Below are positions 20,118-28,794 of a DNA stretch of 64,000 bases, in pieces. The stretch is from Thermohalobaculum sp965263335 (GTDB lineage Bacteria > Pseudomonadota > Alphaproteobacteria > Rhodobacterales > Rhodobacteraceae). Position numbers and translations under genes: made by a program. The stretch lies in contig CBDHHE010000001.1 of assembly GCA_965263335.1 (NCBI GenBank), positions 186,001 to 250,000 on the forward strand, in the 5' to 3' direction. Positions within the stretch are counted from its first letter, which is position 1; every line of letters begins with the position of its first letter. The notes beneath the pieces are model-generated. The model made no database searches. It saw only the letters and a program-made list of their open reading frames with translations, and was not told where the DNA came from.

Positions 20118-20702
20118 ATGCTCGTTTTTGCCGCCGCTGTGTTCTTGATGCTGATCACGCCCGGGCCCGGCGTGCTCACCACCGCCGGAGTGGGTTCTGG
20201 CTTTGGGTGGCGTGCAGGGCTTGTGTTCCTGGCGGGCCTCTTTGTGGGCACCAATGCCGTCGCTATCGCGGTGATCAGCGGACTGACGGCAATTGTGTTT
20301 GCTGTCCCTTACTTGCGCGAAACCCTCGGCGTCCTCTCGATCGCCTACTTCGTCTATCTCGCAAGCCGGATCGCCTTTGCCGGGTCGAAGATCGCTTTCA
20401 TTGAATCCGAACAGGCACCAGGCTTCGTGAATGGCGTGCTGCTGCAGCTCATCAATCCCAAGGCATATGCGGTCAACACCTTCATATTCACAGAGTTTCC
20501 GTTCTATCCCGAGAGCCTGTGGATCGAGGTTGCGCTCAAGTTTCTGATCGTGAATCTGATCTGGGCACCGGTACATCTGCTCTGGCTCCGCGCCGGGGTG
20601 ACCCTGCGCCGGCTCGACCTCGCGCCAGAGCGACAGCGCCTCATCAACATTGCTATGGCCACGGCTCTGCTGGTCGTTGTCCTGCTCGCGGCGTTCGCCT
20701 GA
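20118..20702 (+). CDS. LysE/RhtB-family exporter
   Basis: 194-residue membrane protein with about six hydrophobic segments. It begins AAAVFLMLITPGPGVLTTAGVGSGFGWRAG, the LysE superfamily N-terminal TPGP motif, and has the internal LLQLINPKAYAVN block (the family NPK motif). Such proteins export amino acids or derivatives. The Met at 20118 leaves a short first helix. It lies 98 bases after pyk on the same strand. Confidence 0.88.
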   Translation: MLVFAAAVFLMLITPGPGVLTTAGVGSGFGWRAGLVFLAGLFVGTNAVAIAVISGLTAIVFAVPYLRETLGVLSIAYFVYLASRIAFAGSKIAFIESEQAPGFVNGVLLQLINPKAYAVNTFIFTEFPFYPESLWIEVALKFLIVNLIWAPVHLLWLRAGVTLRRLDLAPERQRLINIAMATALLVVVLLAAFA

Positions 20703-20715
20703 TCGGCCACTGGGG

Positions 20716-20744
20716 TTGCACACCCACGCCAACCTGCCTATAAG
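20716..20744 (+). promoter_or_regulatory. Predicted sigma-70 promoter of the rpmI-rplT-rpmJ operon
   Basis: TTGCAC (20716) and TATAAG (20739) are spaced by 17 bases, 79 bases before the rpmI start. The leader that follows carries an AGGAGA ribosome site next to the ATG. Confidence 0.6.
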
Positions 20745-20822
20745 GCGCGCCTTTGATGGACCGTCCGGCTGAAATGGGCTGCCGAGACTGTCCCTGACGT
20801 ATCCGAGATACAGGAGACCGAA

Positions 20823-21020
20823 ATGCCCAAGATGAAGACCAAGTCAGGCGCCAAGAAGCGCTTCAAGGTCACGGCCAATGGCCGGATCAAAGTGAAGCAG
20901 GCCGGCAAGAACCACGGCATGATCAAGCGCACGCCGAAATTCATCCGAAACGCCCGCGGGACCACGGTCCTCTCGCCTCAGGACGAGAAGATCGTGAAAC
21001 AGTTCCTCCCGTACGCCTGA
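20823..21020 (+). CDS. rpmI: 50S ribosomal protein L35
   Basis: 65 residues, normal length: MPKMKTKSGAKKRFKVTANG, then GKNHGMIKRTPKFIRNARGT and a C-terminal KQFLPYA. AGGAGA ribosome site just upstream. Followed after 13 bases by rplT. No infC gene precedes it here. Confidence 0.98.
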   Translation: MPKMKTKSGAKKRFKVTANGRIKVKQAGKNHGMIKRTPKFIRNARGTTVLSPQDEKIVKQFLPYA

Positions 21021-21033
21021 AGGAGCGCATGAC

Positions 21034-21396
21034 ATGCCACGAGTAAAAGGTGGACCGGCTTCCCGCAACCGGCACAAGAAAGTCCTGAAGGCTGCCAAGG
21101 GCTACTATGGCGCGCGCTCTCGCACGTTCCGCACGGCGACACAGGCCGTCGACAAGGCACGGGAGTACGCGACCCGCGACCGCAAGCGGCGCAAGCGGAA
21201 CTTCCGCGCACTGTGGATCCAGCGGATCAATGCAGCCGTGCGTGCGCATGACGATTCCCTGAGCTACTCGCGCTTCATCAACGGCCTCGCGATGTCCGGG
21301 ATTGAGGTGGACCGCAAGGTGCTCGCCGATCTGGCAGTGCACGAGCCGGAAGCGTTCGGTGCAATCGTCGACCGCGCGAAAAGCGCGCTCGCCTAG
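21034..21396 (+). CDS. rplT: 50S ribosomal protein L20
   Basis: 120 residues; MPRVKGGPASRNRHKKVLKAAKGYYGARSRTFRTA pattern and RDRKRRKRNFRALWIQRINAA are diagnostic of L20, which organises 23S rRNA early in assembly. Second gene of the operon; an AAGGGAGA ribosome site for rpmJ follows its stop. Confidence 0.98.
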   Translation: MPRVKGGPASRNRHKKVLKAAKGYYGARSRTFRTATQAVDKAREYATRDRKRRKRNFRALWIQRINAAVRAHDDSLSYSRFINGLAMSGIEVDRKVLADLAVHEPEAFGAIVDRAKSALA

Positions 21397-21417
21397 GCCT
21401 CGAAGGGAGATTGAAAA

Positions 21418-21543
21418 ATGAAAGTCAAGAACTCGCTTCGCTCGTTGAAAAAGCGTCATCGCGACTGCCGCGTTGTGCGCCGCAAGGGACGGGTCTATGT
21501 GATCAACAAGACCCAGCGACGCTTCAAGGCACGCCAGGGCTGA
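21418..21543 (+). CDS. rpmJ: 50S ribosomal protein L36 (41-residue form)
   Basis: A 41-residue reading frame 21 bases after rplT: it starts MKVKNSLRSLKKRHRD and ends RRFKARQG, the L36 pattern with VVRRKGRVYVINKTQ in the middle. Only one Cys is present, so the zinc-ribbon ligand set is incomplete, as in the longer zinc-independent L36 type. AAGGGAGA precedes the ATG. The usual rplT neighbours pheS and pheT are absent; rpmJ takes their place. Confidence 0.95.
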   Translation: MKVKNSLRSLKKRHRDCRVVRRKGRVYVINKTQRRFKARQG

Positions 21544-21566
21544 TCGCTCTGTGAGAGAATTGCTGT

Positions 21567-21591
21567 GGGCCGCCTGTGCCGCAGGTGGCCC
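21567..21591 (+). terminator. Terminator of the ribosomal-protein operon
   Basis: GGGCC-G-CCTG, loop TGCCG, CAGG-T-GGCCC: a 10-bp stem including one G:U pair, 23 bases after the rpmJ stop, followed by the T-rich CGTTTCATTT. Confidence 0.75.
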
Positions 21592-21612
21592 GTTTCATTT
21601 GAGCACCAGCCA

Positions 21613-21986
21613 TCAGAAGTGCCAGCTCGCACCTAGCCGGAAGCCGCTGATGCCTGCCAGCGCGAAGCGGTCCGTACCGTCTGCGTCCGGTGTGGCGTCG
21701 AATGCTGTTTTCGTCGTCGAAGGCATAGTACAATCCCTCTGCGAAGAGGCTGATGGGGCTCGACAAGCGCCACTGCACGCCACCTCCGAAATGGGCTGAG
21801 CGCCTCGGCGTTGTCGAGGAGAAGAGGTGTCTCCAGCGAGTTGTGCGCCCCGAAAAAGTCACCGAGCAACCCGCCCGTGTGCAGTCCCGCCGCAAACCCG
21901 GTTCAGGCTTGTTTGCCGTGCTCAGTGGCGCTCACAGATGTGATGCGCACCGCACTCAGCAGTGCGATGATCATCAGGTATCGCAT
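21613..21986 (-). pseudogene. Outer-membrane beta-barrel protein remnant (one nonsense, two frameshifts)
   Basis: The minus strand from ATG 21986 encodes a signal peptide (MRYLMIIALLSAV...VSA), then a TGA at 21905-21903 where this barrel class has Trp. It continues in the same frame with TGFAAGLHTGGLLGDFFGAH. Near 21797 the frame shifts to give HFGGGVQWRLSSPISLFAEG and LYYAFDDE. Near 21710 it shifts again to TAFDATPDADGTDRFALAGI and a barrel-like end GFRLGASWHF before TGA at 21615. The WTGF..G opening and Phe-terminal strand are hallmarks of small porin-like OmpA-type barrels. At about 125 codons it is also shorter than the usual 180-250, so an internal deletion is likely. Confidence 0.8.
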
Positions 21987-22074
21987 GGTCCCTCACCTTC
22001 CGGGTGAACGTCACCATACAGCCCTGAGCTGCTTCAAATCACAGTTCGCTGGAGGGGTGAAATTGTGATCAGGA

Positions 22075-22830
22075 TCAAGCGCTAAGCTCGGAGTCGTAGT
22101 GCACATAAGTGAGGTAGAGCCCGTCCGGCGGCGCAACGGGCCCACATTGCGAACGATCACGCGAGGCGAGCGCTGTGCCGACGCGCTCGACGGGCCACTT
22201 GCCAGCGCCGACACGCTCGAGTGTACCAACCATGCTCCGCACCTGATTGTGCAGAAAGCTTCGCGCGGCAAAGTGAAAGTGCAGTTCGTCCCCGGCGGCC
22301 TCGATCCTGGCCTCGTCGAGCGTCTTTGCAGGCGACGCCGCCTGGCATTGGGCTGATCGGAATGTCGTGAAGTCATGATGGCCAATCAGGAGGTCGGCCG
22401 CCTTCTGCATGGCAGGTGCGTCGAGCGCATAGGGAACACGCCAGATCAGCCCGCCCTCGAGCGTCAGTGGCGCCCGACGGCAAAGCACCCGGTAGAGGTA
22501 ACGCCGCCCTGTGGCGCTGAACCGAGCATGAAACGTGTCATCGAGCTGACGGGCGTCAAGAACCGCGACAGGATGCGGCCGCAGATGGTGGTTCAGAGCT
22601 TCGGCCAGCCGGAACGGCGACCACTCTCGGGTGAGATCGCAGTGTGCCACTTGGCCACGGGCATGCACGCCCGCATCGGTGCGGCCCGCCCCCGCAATTG
22701 CGGGCGCCTCAGGTTCGAGGCAGCGGATTGCTTCCTCGAGAACCTGCTGCACCGAAAGGCCCTCGGCCTGACGCTGCCAGCCCACGAATGGGCCACCGTG
22801 ATACTCCAAGGTCAGCTTGTATCGAGGCAT
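22075..22830 (-). CDS. truA: tRNA pseudouridine(38-40) synthase TruA
   Basis: 251 residues from ATG 22830: MPRYKLTLEYHGGPFVGWQRQ, catalytic Asp52 in GAGRTDAGVHARGQ, the LNHHLRPHPVAV block, RRYLYRVL and the SFLHNQVRSMVGTL motif. Isomerises uridines 38-40 in the tRNA anticodon arm. The frame extends far upstream over the divergent ycjX-like gene without support. Confidence 0.96.
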   Translation of the reverse strand: MPRYKLTLEYHGGPFVGWQRQAEGLSVQQVLEEAIRCLEPEAPAIAGAGRTDAGVHARGQVAHCDLTREWSPFRLAEALNHHLRPHPVAVLDARQLDDTFHARFSATGRRYLYRVLCRRAPLTLEGGLIWRVPYALDAPAMQKAADLLIGHHDFTTFRSAQCQAASPAKTLDEARIEAAGDELHFHFAARSFLHNQVRSMVGTLERVGAGKWPVERVGTALASRDRSQCGPVAPPDGLYLTYVHYDSELSA

Positions 22831-22938
22831 GGCCTGCTTTAGCGCGCCTGGCTGCGGATCGTCCAGACAGCCGGTTCTATGCGAGACGTCCATCCCCATA
22901 TAAGCTCCCGGCAACGCAACGATCGAGGATGGGCGGTT

Positions 22939-24378
22939 TTGGGCATCGGCGACTGGGCGGACGACCTGATGGACGGGGTCGAACGCACCTGGAACAGCTT
23001 CGACACGATGTTCGAACCGGCGCTCAGACTGGGCGTCACCGGATTGAGCGGCGCGGGCAAAACCGTGTTCATCACCGGGCTTGTTGCAAGTCTGTTGAAC
23101 CGCAGCCGCATGCGCCTGCTCCGTGCCGAGGCAGACCGCCGGATCATCGCTGCGATGCTGCGTCCGCAACCCGATCCGGACGTGCCTCGATTTGCCTACG
23201 AAACCCACATGTCTGCGCTGACTGGCTCGGCGCCGCACTGGCCCGAATCAACGCGCCAGATCAGTCAGCTGCGGCTGTCGATAAAGGTGCGCCCCGCGAG
23301 CATGCTCTCTATGCTGACGGGAACCCGCACGGTGCATCTCGACATCGTCGACTACCCCGGAGAGTGGTTGCTTGATCTGCCGCTTCTCGAAAAGGGCTAT
23401 GGCGAGTGGGCGGCAGAAGCGCTCGCCGCCACCGAAACCCAGGCCCGGGCGAAACATGCCGAAGCATGGCATCAGGTCTTATCCTCTGCCGATGGCGCCA
23501 GCGCGCATGACGAGGTCGTGGCCGAAGCCCTTGCCGATGCCTACACGACCTATCTGTCCGCCTGCAGGAGGGCCGGTTTGTCCGCACTCGCACCCGGACG
23601 GTTTTTGATGCCCGGAGATCTTGCCGGCTCACCCGCCCTGACGTTTGCGCCGCTGCCGGCGCCGCAGCGTCCAGGCTCCGGATCGCTCTATCGCCAGATG
23701 GAGGCCCGCTACGAGGCCTACAAGAAGGTTGTGGTCAAGCCCTTCTTCCGGAACCACTTCGCCAAACTGGACCGGCAGGTCGTCTTGGTAGACGCCTTGG
23801 GTGCGCTTGCGGGAGGACCGCGGGCTCTGGCCGATCTGACAGCGACACTTGCAGAGACGCTTGCCTGTTTTCGCCATGGTGAGAACTCGTGGTTGGATCG
23901 CATGCTGGGAGGCCGGCGGATCGACAAGTTGCTCTTCGTCGCCTCGAAGGCTGACCATCTGCACCACACGCAGCATCCGCAACTCACCGCATTGGTCGAG
24001 GCAATGCTGTCGGCGGCAGCCCAACGCGCCGCCTATCACGGTGCTGAAACACGCGCGATGGCCATCGCGGCCATTCGGGCAACCGCAGAACAAGAGCTCA
24101 CCCGGGATGGTCGCGAGTTGTCGCTGGTTCGCGGTGTTCGCGCCGAAGACGGAAAGGAAGTTGCTCTCTTTCCTGGTACGTTGCCCGCCGATGTGGGTGC
24201 ACTTCTGTCGACCGCGGATGCCGCGTCACCGGGCGATGCACCGCCCGAGTGGGACGGAAGTGGGTTTGCCCGGCCGCCGTTTGCTCCTCCGAGCTGGAGT
24301 GGAGAGGCAGGAGAGGGACCTCCGCACATTCGCCTAGACCGGGCGATCGAGTTTCTAATCGGCGACAGGCTGGAGTAG
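22939..24378 (+). CDS. YcjX-family (DUF463) P-loop protein
   Basis: About 479 residues if started at TTG 22939, where GIGDWADDLMDGVER resembles the family N-terminus; an ATG at 22879 adds twenty residues without family features. P-loop GLSGAGKTVF lies near residue 37, with RTVHLDIVDYPGEW as the switch-like DxPG segment near 142 and LLFVASKADHLHH as the NKxD-like specificity motif near 335. YcjX is a stress-linked GTPase-like protein, usually paired with YcjF, which follows after 5 bases. Confidence 0.88.
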   Translation: MGIGDWADDLMDGVERTWNSFDTMFEPALRLGVTGLSGAGKTVFITGLVASLLNRSRMRLLRAEADRRIIAAMLRPQPDPDVPRFAYETHMSALTGSAPHWPESTRQISQLRLSIKVRPASMLSMLTGTRTVHLDIVDYPGEWLLDLPLLEKGYGEWAAEALAATETQARAKHAEAWHQVLSSADGASAHDEVVAEALADAYTTYLSACRRAGLSALAPGRFLMPGDLAGSPALTFAPLPAPQRPGSGSLYRQMEARYEAYKKVVVKPFFRNHFAKLDRQVVLVDALGALAGGPRALADLTATLAETLACFRHGENSWLDRMLGGRRIDKLLFVASKADHLHHTQHPQLTALVEAMLSAAAQRAAYHGAETRAMAIAAIRATAEQELTRDGRELSLVRGVRAEDGKEVALFPGTLPADVGALLSTADAASPGDAPPEWDGSGFARPPFAPPSWSGEAGEGPPHIRLDRAIEFLIGDRLE

Positions 24379-24383
24379 CGCTG

Positions 24384-25418
24384 ATGACAAGCAATCAGCC
24401 CAAGGAAACCGGTCCGCTTGTGATCGAGATTGACGATGCAGCCCTTCCGGAGGCACCGAGTCCGGCCGATGCACCCCCACCCGATGCGGATGAGGCAACA
24501 ATCGATGCCACAGAAGCCCTCGCCGAGGTGCAGAGGCCGGTTGGCTCCGGAATCCTGAAGTGGTTGTTGAGCGCTGCAGGGGCTCTGTTCGCGCTCTGGC
24601 TCGGAGTAGCTGTCCACGACTTTGTCGCCGGCCTGTTCGAGCGGACGGCATTTCTGGGCTGGCTCGGCATCGCGCTCGTCGCGGTTGTGACCGCCGGTCT
24701 TCTTTTACTGATTATACGCGAGTTCGCAGGCCTCGCCCGGCTCAATCGGATGGGGACGCTCCGCACCGCCGCAGAGGAAGCGATCGCCACCGGGGCGTCC
24801 AAACCGGCAGCTGAGGTGCTTTCCAGCCTCGACAAACTCTACCGCGACCGCACGGACCTTGATTGGGCACGGGAACGCTTGTCCGGCGCGCTCGCTGACA
24901 CGCCCGATCCGCAGGCAAGGCTTGAGGTCGCCGAGCGCATTTACCTGACCCCTCTCGATGAGGCGGCAGAAGCCGCGATCATGCGGGCCAGCCGCAATGT
25001 GGCGGCCACGACGGCCCTTTTGCCGCTGGCGGCGGTCGATGTGCTTGCGGCGTTCTACTGCAACCTGCGTATGGTCCGTGAGATCGCTGAAATCTACGGC
25101 GGGCGCGCGGGATGGCTCGGCTCATGGCGTCTGACACGCGCGGTGGTGGCACACCTCGTGGCGACCGGCGCTGTTGCCGCAACCGACGACATGCTCGGGC
25201 CGTTGATCGGTGGTGGGGTGCTGGGGCAACTCTCGAGACGCTTCGGGGAGGGCGCGGTTAATGGTGCGCTCACCGCCCGGGTTGGCGTGGCCGCAATCGA
25301 TGTCTCTCGTCCCCTGCCCTACATCAGCCGAACACGCCCGAGTGCGTCAGGTCTCCTGCTGCGTGCGCTGCGATCATGGCGGTCATCCGAGACGCCGCAG
25401 GCAAGCAAAGAGTCCTAG
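24384..25418 (+). CDS. YcjF-family (TIGR01620, DUF697) membrane protein
   Basis: 344 residues from ATG 24384. A Pro/Asp-rich cytoplasmic N-terminus (1-45) is followed by two membrane helices (about 58-80 and 90-110), then a soluble helical part with NVAATTALLPLAAVDVLAAFYCNLRMVREIAEIYG, the DUF697 core. It is the partner of the YcjX-like protein five bases upstream, matching the conserved ycjX-ycjF operon. Confidence 0.88.
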   Translation: MTSNQPKETGPLVIEIDDAALPEAPSPADAPPPDADEATIDATEALAEVQRPVGSGILKWLLSAAGALFALWLGVAVHDFVAGLFERTAFLGWLGIALVAVVTAGLLLLIIREFAGLARLNRMGTLRTAAEEAIATGASKPAAEVLSSLDKLYRDRTDLDWARERLSGALADTPDPQARLEVAERIYLTPLDEAAEAAIMRASRNVAATTALLPLAAVDVLAAFYCNLRMVREIAEIYGGRAGWLGSWRLTRAVVAHLVATGAVAATDDMLGPLIGGGVLGQLSRRFGEGAVNGALTARVGVAAIDVSRPLPYISRTRPSASGLLLRALRSWRSSETPQASKES

Positions 25419-25438
25419 ATCACACGTCCCCGATCTAG
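25415..25438. terminator. Bidirectional hairpin between convergent genes
   Basis: CTAGATC and GATCTAG form a perfect 7-bp stem. Each arm contains the stop codon of one of the two convergent genes (ycjF-like on plus, TPR gene on minus). Confidence 0.45.
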
Positions 25439-26778
25439 TGCAGCCCGCTGATCGCACCCGCCGGCGTTGACTTCGGACGGTGCAGGGCGAGGAGCATTCG
25501 GGCTTCACTTGCCCTGCCCTGACGGAGTTGAACCAGCGCCATCGCGAACTCGATCAGATCCCGCTGCGCCTTGCTGCCACCGATGCGGGCATGATCGGCC
25601 ATAGCCGCTGTGAAGTGCCTCTCGGCACCTGGCCAGTCGCCTGACGCGACCGCGCCAAACGCCTCCGCCAGCTCCCGCACCACATCACCTGCCGGCCCGC
25701 GCGCGCCGCTTATCACCCCTGCAAGAGCCTCCGTGTTGCCCGCCATCGCGTGGGCCAGCGCCGCGTGCACGTCGGCGAACGCAAGGCCCGGCTTGGGAAA
25801 GCAGGTCGACGCATATTCGCTGACGGCATGCCAACGCTCAGCTGGCACATCAACGCCCGCAAGTTCGGCGCGATACAGAATGGCGGCGGTGTCCGTTAAA
25901 ATGTTGATGGGCGGGCAAGCAGTCGTGCCTGGCTGGATGTCGGCGTCGATCACCTCCCACATCAGCTCATGATCGCCCTGTTCGAGCGCCCAGAGCGCCA
26001 CATGCCAAGAGACATGACAGAACAGCAGACCGTCTCGGTCGTATTCCTGCCGCCAATTGCTCAGATACGAGAGCCCCGCCTCTTGTTCTCCATTCTCATA
26101 GTGAAGATGCGCTCTGATATGCGCCCCATGGGCGCTGCGGGGCCGAACTTCGAGCGATCGCTCAATGGCTTGTTCTGCGGGCCCGAGCTGACCGATCTCG
26201 AGCTGAGCAAACGCATGCTGGGAGAGAAACCACCAATCGTCACCATAGTGAGGTGCAAGTGCCGTCGTGAACGCAAGCTGTTCGGCTTCGCGCCCCGGCT
26301 GGCCGCTGAAACCGATGAGACCGAAGACCCCCATGCACGTCTGGGAGATCATCGCGTCACGTGGATAGTCGGCCAGGTGCGCACGGATCGCGGCATAGGC
26401 CGCTGGCACCTTGCCTTCAAGCAACAATCCAAGAGCGTTCACATGTGCCGCTTCACGATCGGTGAGGGACGTGGCCGCAGCCCGGGCACGGGCCAGCGAT
26501 TCCTTGATCGAAGTTTTCTGAGCCCGCATCTGGTACTCACGCGCGAGCCCAATGTGCGCCAGAGCGAGCCCCTCATCCGCATCGATCGCCCGCTGGAACG
26601 CTTCCTCAACGCCTGGTTCTGCAGCCAGAAACCGATCGACGGCATCGACATAGGCATCACGGGCTTCTTGCGACGTGGTCGACAGTGGGTTGCCGTATCT
26701 GTCCTCGAGCATCTCGATCTCCCCTGATGGGCTCGCATCGTTCTGCGGCTGCGGTTTCAGCACATCCAGAAGCGGCAT
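25435..26778 (-). CDS. Tetratricopeptide repeat protein (TTC38-like)
   Basis: 447 residues, soluble and all-helical, with TPR-type pairs such as AFQRAIDADEGLALAHIGLAREY and FAQLEIGQLGPAEQAIERSLEV. The overall layout (NPLSTTSQEARDAYVDAVDRFLA near the start, AHGAHIRAHLHYENGEQEAGLSYL, FCHVSWHVALWALEQGD) matches the TTC38 family of TPR proteins, whose bacterial function is unknown. It stands alone between convergent ycjF and the formamidase pair. Confidence 0.78.
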   Translation of the reverse strand: MPLLDVLKPQPQNDASPSGEIEMLEDRYGNPLSTTSQEARDAYVDAVDRFLAAEPGVEEAFQRAIDADEGLALAHIGLAREYQMRAQKTSIKESLARARAAATSLTDREAAHVNALGLLLEGKVPAAYAAIRAHLADYPRDAMISQTCMGVFGLIGFSGQPGREAEQLAFTTALAPHYGDDWWFLSQHAFAQLEIGQLGPAEQAIERSLEVRPRSAHGAHIRAHLHYENGEQEAGLSYLSNWRQEYDRDGLLFCHVSWHVALWALEQGDHELMWEVIDADIQPGTTACPPINILTDTAAILYRAELAGVDVPAERWHAVSEYASTCFPKPGLAFADVHAALAHAMAGNTEALAGVISGARGPAGDVVRELAEAFGAVASGDWPGAERHFTAAMADHARIGGSKAQRDLIEFAMALVQLRQGRASEARMLLALHRPKSTPAGAISGLH

Positions 26779-26849
26779 TAGTCGAGCACGCGGCGCGCGG
26801 CAAGCAGGCTTAAGCTATCCAGCTCGGCAGGTTCTACAAGTTCATCCGA

Positions 26850-27404
26850 TCAATCGGCAGATCCATCCTGGGGCTGTGGGAGGCCAGCGCTCCACGCAAC
26901 GACTCCCGGATGCCAATCGAGGGCGTCTCCCACCGCAGGCTTCAGGGCTGCTCCGTGATGAAAAAGCGCATCTGCGAGCGCCCAGGCATGCCGCTCGGGA
27001 AACCGCGCATGTGCAAGAAGGAGATGCTTGCCGACGGGGCTCAGTAGCCTGAGCGGCAACGCGCCGTAGGGACTGAAACGGCCCTGTCCAGCCGACATTG
27101 CTGACGCGTCCTGTTCGGACAGGATTGCAACATCGATCTGGTCGGTGCCGAGGAGGCTCGCCAGTCTTTCCGGGCGCGGCGCCCTTGCGGGCCGAGCCTT
27201 TGCAGCAGGCAGGCTTTCCGAGAGTTCAGCCACCACGCGCTTTGCCAGGACGTAGGTTTCAGGGTCTTTCCGATGACAACCGATCAGAAGATGCTTGCGC
27301 CGGTACGTGACCCACTGACCATAGAGCGTGTGTGCAGCGGCCTCGCCTATGCCGCAAAGCCCTGCAAGGCCCACCACGAACACACGTCGGTTCAGCGAAT
27401 TCAC
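26850..27404 (-). CDS. Exported small protein, possible periplasmic-binding-like fold
   Basis: 184 residues from a GTG at 27404 that overlaps the formamidase stop (GTGA). The N-terminus NRRVFVVGLAGLCGIGEAAAHT looks like a Tat or Sec signal. The mature part includes LLIGCHRKDPETYVLAKRVVAEL and SLLGTDQIDVAILSEQDASAM, reminiscent of the ligand-binding halves of TAXI-type solute-binding proteins, but no family can be assigned with confidence. It is translationally linked to the exported amidase and probably works with it. Confidence 0.6.
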   Translation of the reverse strand: MNSLNRRVFVVGLAGLCGIGEAAAHTLYGQWVTYRRKHLLIGCHRKDPETYVLAKRVVAELSESLPAAKARPARAPRPERLASLLGTDQIDVAILSEQDASAMSAGQGRFSPYGALPLRLLSPVGKHLLLAHARFPERHAWALADALFHHGAALKPAVGDALDWHPGVVAWSAGLPQPQDGSAD

Positions 27405-28648
27405 GGCGCGAAGACATCCTCGTTCAGAACCGCAGTCACAACGAAGTTGGGCACGTCGACGACCTGGCCCACGCGGAGATCCACCGCCACCGATGCTAGG
27501 ATGTAGGCCTGCTCTGACGTCAGCCCATAGGTGCGCTCGATGTAGGCGATCATCTTGAGGAGCGCATCCCGAGCTGCAAGTGTCAAATCTTCCGAGAGGT
27601 TGGTGAGTGCCGGGATCTCTTCAGCGTCGAGATAGGTATGATAGGGAGGCACCTCGCCCGCGCTCTTGAGCGGCAGCCCAACCGTTTGGTGGAACTTTGA
27701 TGGTTCGATGTTCTTGATCTGCGCGCCGCCCTCGACCTCCGGCCCTGTGACCACTGAAGCCTGACCGGGCCGGATTTCGGTGGTCATCGTCACGACGGCG
27801 CCCATCTCGATCGCCGTGCCCGACACCTCGCCATCCCCTTGCGCATAGTGCACGTCGCCGACGAACAACCCGCATCCGTCGACAAAGCAGGGGAACAACA
27901 TCGTCGTGCCGATCTGCATCTGCTGGACGTCCATATTGCCGCCATTCTCACGCGGCGGAATGGTTCGCAGGCAATCAGCCTTATGGGAGCCATCTGGTCC
28001 GCAGACCGCCGAGGGGAGAGCGCCGATCGGCTCGGGCGGAAGTGCGATGCCACCGGCGGTGGCCAACGCGGCTTCACGCGCCTTCCAGACTGCGACTTCT
28101 TCCTCGCCCGGCAACACGCCAACAGAGCCCAGAAACGCCTCGAAGGGCACCTTGACGCCCGGCATTCCGTCCGATTCCGCGTGCGTCCGAGAAAGGCGCC
28201 AGTTGACGATGTAGGGCTCGGTGAAGATATCGCGCAGAAACCCGAAACCCGGGGCGATTACCGTGTAGCCATACTGATCCGGGACGATATCCACCAGAGT
28301 CACGGCCAGAACATCGCCACGCTTCGCACCCTCGATGTAGACCGGGCCGGTCATCGGATGCACCAGGTTGAGGTCGACGGCCGCCAGATCATCCGCGACA
28401 GAGTCCAGGGTCAGGTCAGAGTCGAGCGCATCGCGTGCATGCATGATAATCACATCACCCGGATTGGCGCGCGCCACGGGCGGAATTGCAGGGTGATACC
28501 GATTGAAACAGTTCGGATCGTCGGCGCAGTGATCGCCCTGCTTCTCGACAACAACCTGCGTTTGCCAGGTGACATCTGTTGTGTCGGCAAGCGCCTGGGC
28601 GGACGTCATTCCCGCGAGCAGAAAGACGACGGCACTGGTCCTGATCAT
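27401..28648 (-). CDS. Exported acetamidase/formamidase family protein
   Basis: 415 residues from ATG 28648, preceded by AAGGGG. A Sec signal (VVFLLAGMTSAQALAD) makes it periplasmic, unlike typical cytosolic formamidases. NPGDVIIMHARDALDSDLTL, HPMTGPVYIEGAKRGDVLAVTLVDI, FVGDVHYAQGDGEVSGTAIEM (split here for length) and VTMTTEIRP follow the FmdA/AmdA family order, and RENGGNMDVQQM is the conserved GGNMD block. It likely hydrolyses formamide or short amides. Confidence 0.85.
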   Translation of the reverse strand: MIRTSAVVFLLAGMTSAQALADTTDVTWQTQVVVEKQGDHCADDPNCFNRYHPAIPPVARANPGDVIIMHARDALDSDLTLDSVADDLAAVDLNLVHPMTGPVYIEGAKRGDVLAVTLVDIVPDQYGYTVIAPGFGFLRDIFTEPYIVNWRLSRTHAESDGMPGVKVPFEAFLGSVGVLPGEEEVAVWKAREAALATAGGIALPPEPIGALPSAVCGPDGSHKADCLRTIPPRENGGNMDVQQMQIGTTMLFPCFVDGCGLFVGDVHYAQGDGEVSGTAIEMGAVVTMTTEIRPGQASVVTGPEVEGGAQIKNIEPSKFHQTVGLPLKSAGEVPPYHTYLDAEEIPALTNLSEDLTLAARDALLKMIAYIERTYGLTSEQAYILASVAVDLRVGQVVDVPNFVVTAVLNEDVFAP

Positions 28649-28759
28649 GAGCAACCCCTTTGTGGACGATCCGCATCCTACATGCGCTTTGGCAAGACTG
28701 TCGGATCCTGCGCGGCATCGCAATCAGGTGCCGGATATCGCATGCTCCCAATGAGAAGC

Positions 28760-28790
28760 AGCCCGACAGCGCCTGCAACGCTGCCGGGCT
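28760..28790 (-). terminator. Stem-loop after the 71-codon gene
   Basis: AGCCCG-A-CAGCG, loop of seven, CGCTG-C-CGGGCT: an 11-bp stem with one mismatch, directly after the stop at 28795. Only a weak T-rich tail follows on the minus strand. Confidence 0.5.
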
Positions 28791-28794
28791 TATG

